Assembly: GCA_037447655.1 (NCBI GenBank)
Contig: JBBHKE010002416.1
Span: 215,389-261,099, forward strand
DNA from: Zygnema cylindricum
Taxonomy: Eukaryota > Streptophyta > Zygnematophyceae > Zygnematales > Zygnemataceae
Length of the DNA: 45,711 nt
Direction of reading: 5' to 3'
Positions 41,382-45,711 of the stretch are shown here, in pieces. Below the pieces are notes generated by a model. That model did no database searches. It was not told the DNA's origin and saw nothing but the letters and a program-made list of their open reading frames with translations. Numbering within the stretch: position 1 is the first letter of the stretch; the number at the start of each line of letters is the position of its first letter. Both the position numbers and the translations under genes were made by a program.

Positions 41382-41923
41382 TGTTAAAAATCAATCTAAG
41401 TGCTTTGAGAGATGCTCACATAAAGAATCAAATCTCACAGCGTAAGCTTAAATAAACATATTCCACATAAAACACCCACGGCTCACAATAAAACATGTCG
41501 GCCAAATATTAATATATTAAGCCAAAGATTTCTCAATACAACCTCTCTCCTTCACAATTCTTCCCTCCTTAAATCTTCTTCTCTCTCTTCGTCTTAATGT
41601 GTCACTCATTAAGACACATGATGCATCTCTACACAGACTGCATGATGCAGTCTACTGCATCATGCAGTCTGTGTAGAGATGCATCATGTGTCTTAATGAG
41701 TGACACATTAAGACGTAGAGAGAGAAGAAGATTTAAGGAGGGAAGAATTGTGAAGGAGAGAGGTTGTATTGAGAAATCTTTGGCTTAATATATTAATATT
41801 TGGCCGACATGTTTTATTGTGAGCCGTGGGTGTTTTATGTGGAATATGTTTATTTAAGCTTCCGCTGTGAGATTTGATTCTTTATGTGAGCATCTTTCAG
41901 AGCACTTAGATCGATTTTTAACA
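41382..41923. repeat. 542-bp near-perfect palindrome with LTR-like ends
   Basis: It starts TGTTAAAAATC and ends GATTTTTAACA. The 271-base arms differ at about six positions by eye (~98% identity) and meet at gatgcagtctactgcatc with essentially no spacer. Directly after it lies agTGGTATCAGAGC, the standard copia primer site, so the right half behaves as the end of a 5' LTR. Either the LTR itself is palindromic or an LTR fragment was inverted and joined head to head. A perfect hairpin of this size is hard to maintain and to clone. Confidence 0.92.
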
Positions 41924-41925
41924 AG

Positions 41926-41937
41926 TGGTATCAGAGC
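41926..41937 (+). other. Primer binding site (tRNA-iMet 3' end)
   Basis: TGGTATCAGAGC, a full 12-base match to the usual plant copia primer site, two bases after the LTR-like end. Confidence 0.9.
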
Positions 41938-42835
41938 AGGTTAGTGCTCCAGTTCTTCGTTTGAGAGTAAGATGCTTCAGTGTGAGTGTAGTACAATTCA
42001 GTGAGGATGTTGAGGCAACGGGAAACAAAGGCACATATCCTTTGAAGAATTAACCAGATGCCGATCTGGATGGAGGTGATTATGTTTTTGAAACCGAAGA
42101 ATCCGAAGTTGTCGAAGAGGTTGAAGAAAAGGGAAGAAAAAGGAGAATTGAAATGTGCCAATATGATTTATTAACTGAAATGAAGAGGAGAAATCAGATT
42201 ACTGTTTTAGTTTTGAAAGAAGATAAAATTGACAAGATGGAGATTGAGATGAGTGGAGGAGATGATTATGTGAAGGAGGAGAAAGAATAGGAGAAATGGT
42301 CACTTAAAATTTGGAGGAGGACAATGACGATAGTATGAAAAAGAAAATGAAAGATTCCTCATTTTCGTCAGCCAGGCCAAGGATTTCGAAAATGCTTTTT
42401 TTCCCGAAATGCCTTTCTGTGTGCCTTGGGAGAGTGGATTTGATTCGGCATTGCAAGCAACTTTGAGGTTCAGCTGCGGAGATTGCAAGTCCTGTGACGA
42501 AGGAATCGAATCTCAGTTTGAGTTGAAGTTGGTCAGAAGAAAAGAAGCAATGAAGGAGACTGAGAAGAGGAAGAGGGGAAAAGGCCGGAGAGGCCGCAGA
42601 GGAAGAGGGGAAAAGGCCGGAGAGGCCGCAGAGAATTCCATGGAGGAGGAATGTCGATTTGAATGAAGTGTGGAGACTCGTGTCTGACCGTGGTAAAGAA
42701 TCCTCGGAGAGGAAGTGGAAGTGCGATGGAAGTGAAGATAAAGTGAGATTTGAAGCTGTAGTGAGGAAGTGGAAGGAGTGAAAAGGCGTTTGTGAGTGAA
42801 AGTAAGGAGGAAGTGGAAGATGTAAGTTATATGTC
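41938..42835 (+). mobile_element. Internal leader of the element starting with the palindromic LTR
   Basis: Purine-rich sequence after the primer site. One open stretch (about 42060-42290) reads GGDYVFETEESEVVEEVEEK and continues acidic/lysine-rich to a stop, without an ATG. Another (42409-42666) contains a CGDCKSCDEG cluster and a tandemly duplicated RGEKAGEAA-type unit (about 42575-42635). No retroviral-type domain is recognised. It ends where copia copy III begins (gagacaagtccacc), so the element is truncated or a non-coding derivative. Confidence 0.5.
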
Positions 42836-45711
42836 GGAGACAAGTCCACCACCAAGGGAAAAGCACACTCCAGAAATAGAACGGCGTTCATCAGTTTGAT
42901 TTCCCCAGTCCGCATCGCAAAAACCAACAAGAGAGGAGTCGGGAAGGGAGAGAGAAGGAGAGGGAAAAGAAGGTGGAGAGGAGGAAGGAGGAAGAGAGAA
43001 GGTGAGGCGAAGATGTTTAGTGCCTTGGAGATATCTGAGGACACGTTTCGCCGCATCAAGGTGAGTAGAACTCGCACAATGAGAGAATTGGGATAAGATA
43101 CACACAGCAATGCAAATGTCCGGACGCGACCCGAACATGGCATACGTCAACTTTCCAACAATAGACCGGTAAAGGGACCCTATTTCTCCTTGGGCATTCC
43201 CATCGGATACTTCTTTTCTAACTGTGGTATTTGGATCAAGAGCTGTAGAGACAGGATTACAATCGGACATTCCAAAAGTCTATAAAAGATCAACAATATA
43301 ATGCTCTTGACTCATTTGTAATAAACGTTTAGATCTATTTCTTGTAATGCTAATACCTAAACAGTAATCAAGGTCACCCAAATCTGTCATCGGCCAATGA
43401 AACGCTAGCATGACTTTTACTTTGTTAATTTCCGTTTTACTAGGACCAACAAGTATTAAATCATCAACGTAGATAATAATGATTACTAAACTTTCACCTG
43501 TACCTTTAATGTAAATACCAGGATCTGCGCTAATTTCTTTGAATCCGTCTTTTAATAAAGCAGAGACAAGTGTTTTGTGCCACACACGTGGCGCCTGCTT
43601 AAGACCATAAATTGATTTATTCAATCGACAGACCAAAGATTCTTGTCCAGCTACACCATAAATTGATTTATTCAAGCGACAGACCAAAGATTCTTGTCCA
43701 GCTACAACCTATCTTGGAGCCTGTTCCATGTAAATATCTTCTTCAAGATTCTCGTGTAAAAAAATAGTTTTTACGTCTAGTTGCTGGAGCTCCCAATAGT
43801 GGATTGCCGCCAAAGACAAAATTGTACGAATAGATTCAAATTTCGTAACAGGGGCGAAAGTTTCGATGTAATCAATTCCCTCTATCTGCAAATAACCTTT
43901 TGCGATTAGGCCCGCCTTATAACGTTCAACAGATCCATTTGCAAATTTTTTAACTTTAAAAACCCATTTTGAACCAATGGCACGCCGGTTAGGTGGCAGT
44001 TCGCAAAGCGTCCAAGTCTCATTTGTCATTAAAGCTTGATATTCTTCATTTGCAGCCAAGTGCCACTTGTCTGCATCTGCATCTTTAGAGCAGATTTTAA
44101 TGTGAGTGGTGGATCTTTGATGTCAGCAAGATTGGCGTGAGCAAGATTTTGAGTCACCTTCCAAGTAGGACGTACAAGTCGAGTACTACGCCATACAGTT
44201 TGCTGAATAAGCGAACCGTTCAAAAAATTTGTCATGGAGGATTGCGGAGGTGGGTTCGCCAAAATTGGTTGAACAGAATTTGTCGTAGGCCGTACGTTGT
44301 CCGCTAGTATTAATGACGACGACTGCATTTCGTTTGGCGCGCGTAAATATTCGTCCTGAGGCGTACTTCTCACATGGGTTGTTGGCTCGTCGACAGTGAT
44401 TTCGTCAAGATTTGCCGCTGCGAACTCTAAATCGTGGAAAGCGACATGTTAGTTGCAATGATTTGCTTATGTAAAATGGGCGCGGATTTCGCGGCAGGTT
44501 CTGCGGTCAAGGATTTTTCAAATCTGCCAAAATATGTAAAAACAAAGTTTTCGGATTCTGTCATCGTGGTCGTTGAATTGTTAGGAGGAGTTAGAGGATC
44601 AACGGATGATGAGTCTGTAGAGAAAACAACGGTTAGAGGTGTGACAGGAAGATTTGGTACGAGGTGGCGAATAAGAGGGTCCTCATTAAAAATGACGTCA
44701 CGTGACATGATGATACGACGAGTTTTAAGACAGTATATCCGGTAAGCTTTGGAGTGGGGGGCGTAACCAACAAAAATACCTTTTATGGCCTTTGCACCCC
44801 ATTTTCCATCGGTATTTGTAAGGTTTTTGTAATAGGCCTCACTCCCAAAAATGCAAAAGTTGGAAACATTCGGTTTCTTTTTATGCCATCCCTCAAACAG
44901 AGTTTTGTTTTTAAGAGCCGACGTAGGTGATCTATTTCGAACATAACAAGCAGTTAGTAGGGCCTCGGCCCAAAAAGATTGAGGTAAGGAGGCAAAATGC
45001 ATCATGGACCGAGTCATATCGGCAAGGGTGCGATTAAGTCTTTCGCCATCCCCATTTTGTTGAGGTGTATGTGGGGCAGTCAATTCATGAATTATGCCAC
45101 ATGATGCTAAAAAATCCGTGAATTCATGCGACATATATTCCCCCCCAATTATCACTTCTTAGCATTTTTATTTGAGAGGAGAATTGATTTTCGACAAGGG
45201 ACTTAAAATGTTTGAAATGAGTAAAGGCCTCAGACTTATTTTTCATAAGATATACATGAGTGAATCGTGAGTAATCATCAATAAAGGTAATGAAATACAC
45301 AAAACCACTCAAACTTGGTACCCTCATAGGTCCACATACATCACTAGAAATTAGATCAAGAGGAGAATTTGATTCAGAAGAGCTTGTTGGAAAAGGTAAT
45401 CGAGGCATTTTGCCAATTATACATCCATGGCAAAAATCAAGTTGTTTTGCATCAAATGAATCTAAGCCTAAAACAAGGCCTTTACTAAGAGACGCTAAAC
45501 TTTGCCTATTTAGATGGCCATACCGTAAATGCCATTTGTGAAAACAAGAAGAGGAAGGAGAAGAGTTTGCTACATTTGCATGTGCTAAGTCTCTAAAGGA
45601 TTTTAAAACGTAGAGATTACCACATTTAATCCCCTTTCCAAGAGAAACGTGATTTGACGAAAAAAATTCGACGTCGGTTTCAGAAATGATTCCGAAACTA
45701 CCGTTTTTGAG
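42836..45711 (-). pseudogene. copia copy III: GAG-pre-integrase, integrase, RT and part of RNase H
   Basis: On the minus strand from the window edge: HKWHLRYGHLNRQSL and FCHGCIIGK (GAG-pre-integrase zinc site, ~45540-45400), the integrase core with LISSDVCGPM and IDDYSRFTHVYLM, a frameshift at ~45140, then HTPQQNGDGERLNRTLADM and IFGSEAYY (to 44427). RT starts at 44059-43709 (GSKWVFKVKK, YKAGLIAKGY, LDVKTIFLHE), followed by a TAG stop. It continues at 43687-43280 with GLKQAPRVWH and IIIYVDDLILVG. RNase H begins at 43270-42836 (SRPDICIAVCILSQF, GFCDADWGNQTDERRS) and is cut off at 42836. It belongs to the same family as copy I. Upstream gag and the 5' LTR lie outside the window. Confidence 0.87.
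43604..43705 (-). repeat. 51-bp tandem duplication in the RT of copia copy III
   Basis: Two adjacent units (43604-43654 and 43655-43705) differing at about one base encode VCRLNKSIYG with its linker twice, in frame (17 codons each). Confidence 0.9.

Overview
This is a eukaryotic window, most likely from a green-plant-lineage nuclear genome. The reasons are spliced gene pieces with GT-AG and GC-AG introns, plant-type Ty1/copia and chromodomain Ty3/gypsy retrotransposons with initiator-Met-tRNA primer sites, several families of terminal-inverted-repeat (TIR) elements, and a gene with the plant root-cap/LEA-related domain. A streptophyte alga or bryophyte would fit; the species cannot be fixed from the sequence. 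There are no operons, rRNA genes or CRISPR arrays.

Layout. 1-1142 is a truncated LTR of a copia family that recurs at 21-25 kb. 1.1-7.4 kb is TIR-element territory: two hAT-like elements with TATCGATA-rich arms (2823-3773, 5312-5720), a LINE reverse-transcriptase relic (about 4465-4707) and three small TIR elements back to back (5955-7355). The only complete-looking host gene is the intronless root-cap-domain secreted protein at 8202-9524 (+), bracketed by GA microsatellites. 10.9-15.4 kb holds a decayed copia element on the minus strand, whose gag region runs into a 2.1-kb pure CCT/CCCT tract (15.24-17.34 kb).

17.34-19.14 kb is one copy of a 1.8-kb duplicated segment. Its second copy (27.04-30.37 kb) carries the real 3' end of a spliced, tail-anchored GTPase-like gene on the minus strand (29629-31880) and is itself interrupted by a copia LTR fragment. 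19.16-20.86 kb has a fourth member of the small TIR family and a 1-kb foldback. A PIF/Harbinger-like element (20859-26124, TTA target duplication) was split by a complete, young copia element (21110-25468). That element has two 1174-bp LTRs, a 5-bp target duplication, a Drosophila-copia-style half-tRNA primer site, and gag without pol. A small hAT MITE with a perfect 8-bp target duplication follows (26211-26545).

33.1-45.7 kb is a patchwork. Three copies of the same copia RNase H segment flank a nearly intact, young chromodomain gypsy element (34069-41290) with an extra ORF after pol, and a 542-bp near-perfect palindrome (41382-41923) that starts and ends like an LTR and is followed by a tRNA-Met primer site. 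The right end of the window is the pol gene of another copia copy (minus strand).

The main candidates for something undescribed are the palindromic LTR, the gag-only copia element whose LTRs contain tRNA-like (Pol III A/B box) modules, the triple back-to-back TIR array, and the third ORF of the gypsy element.
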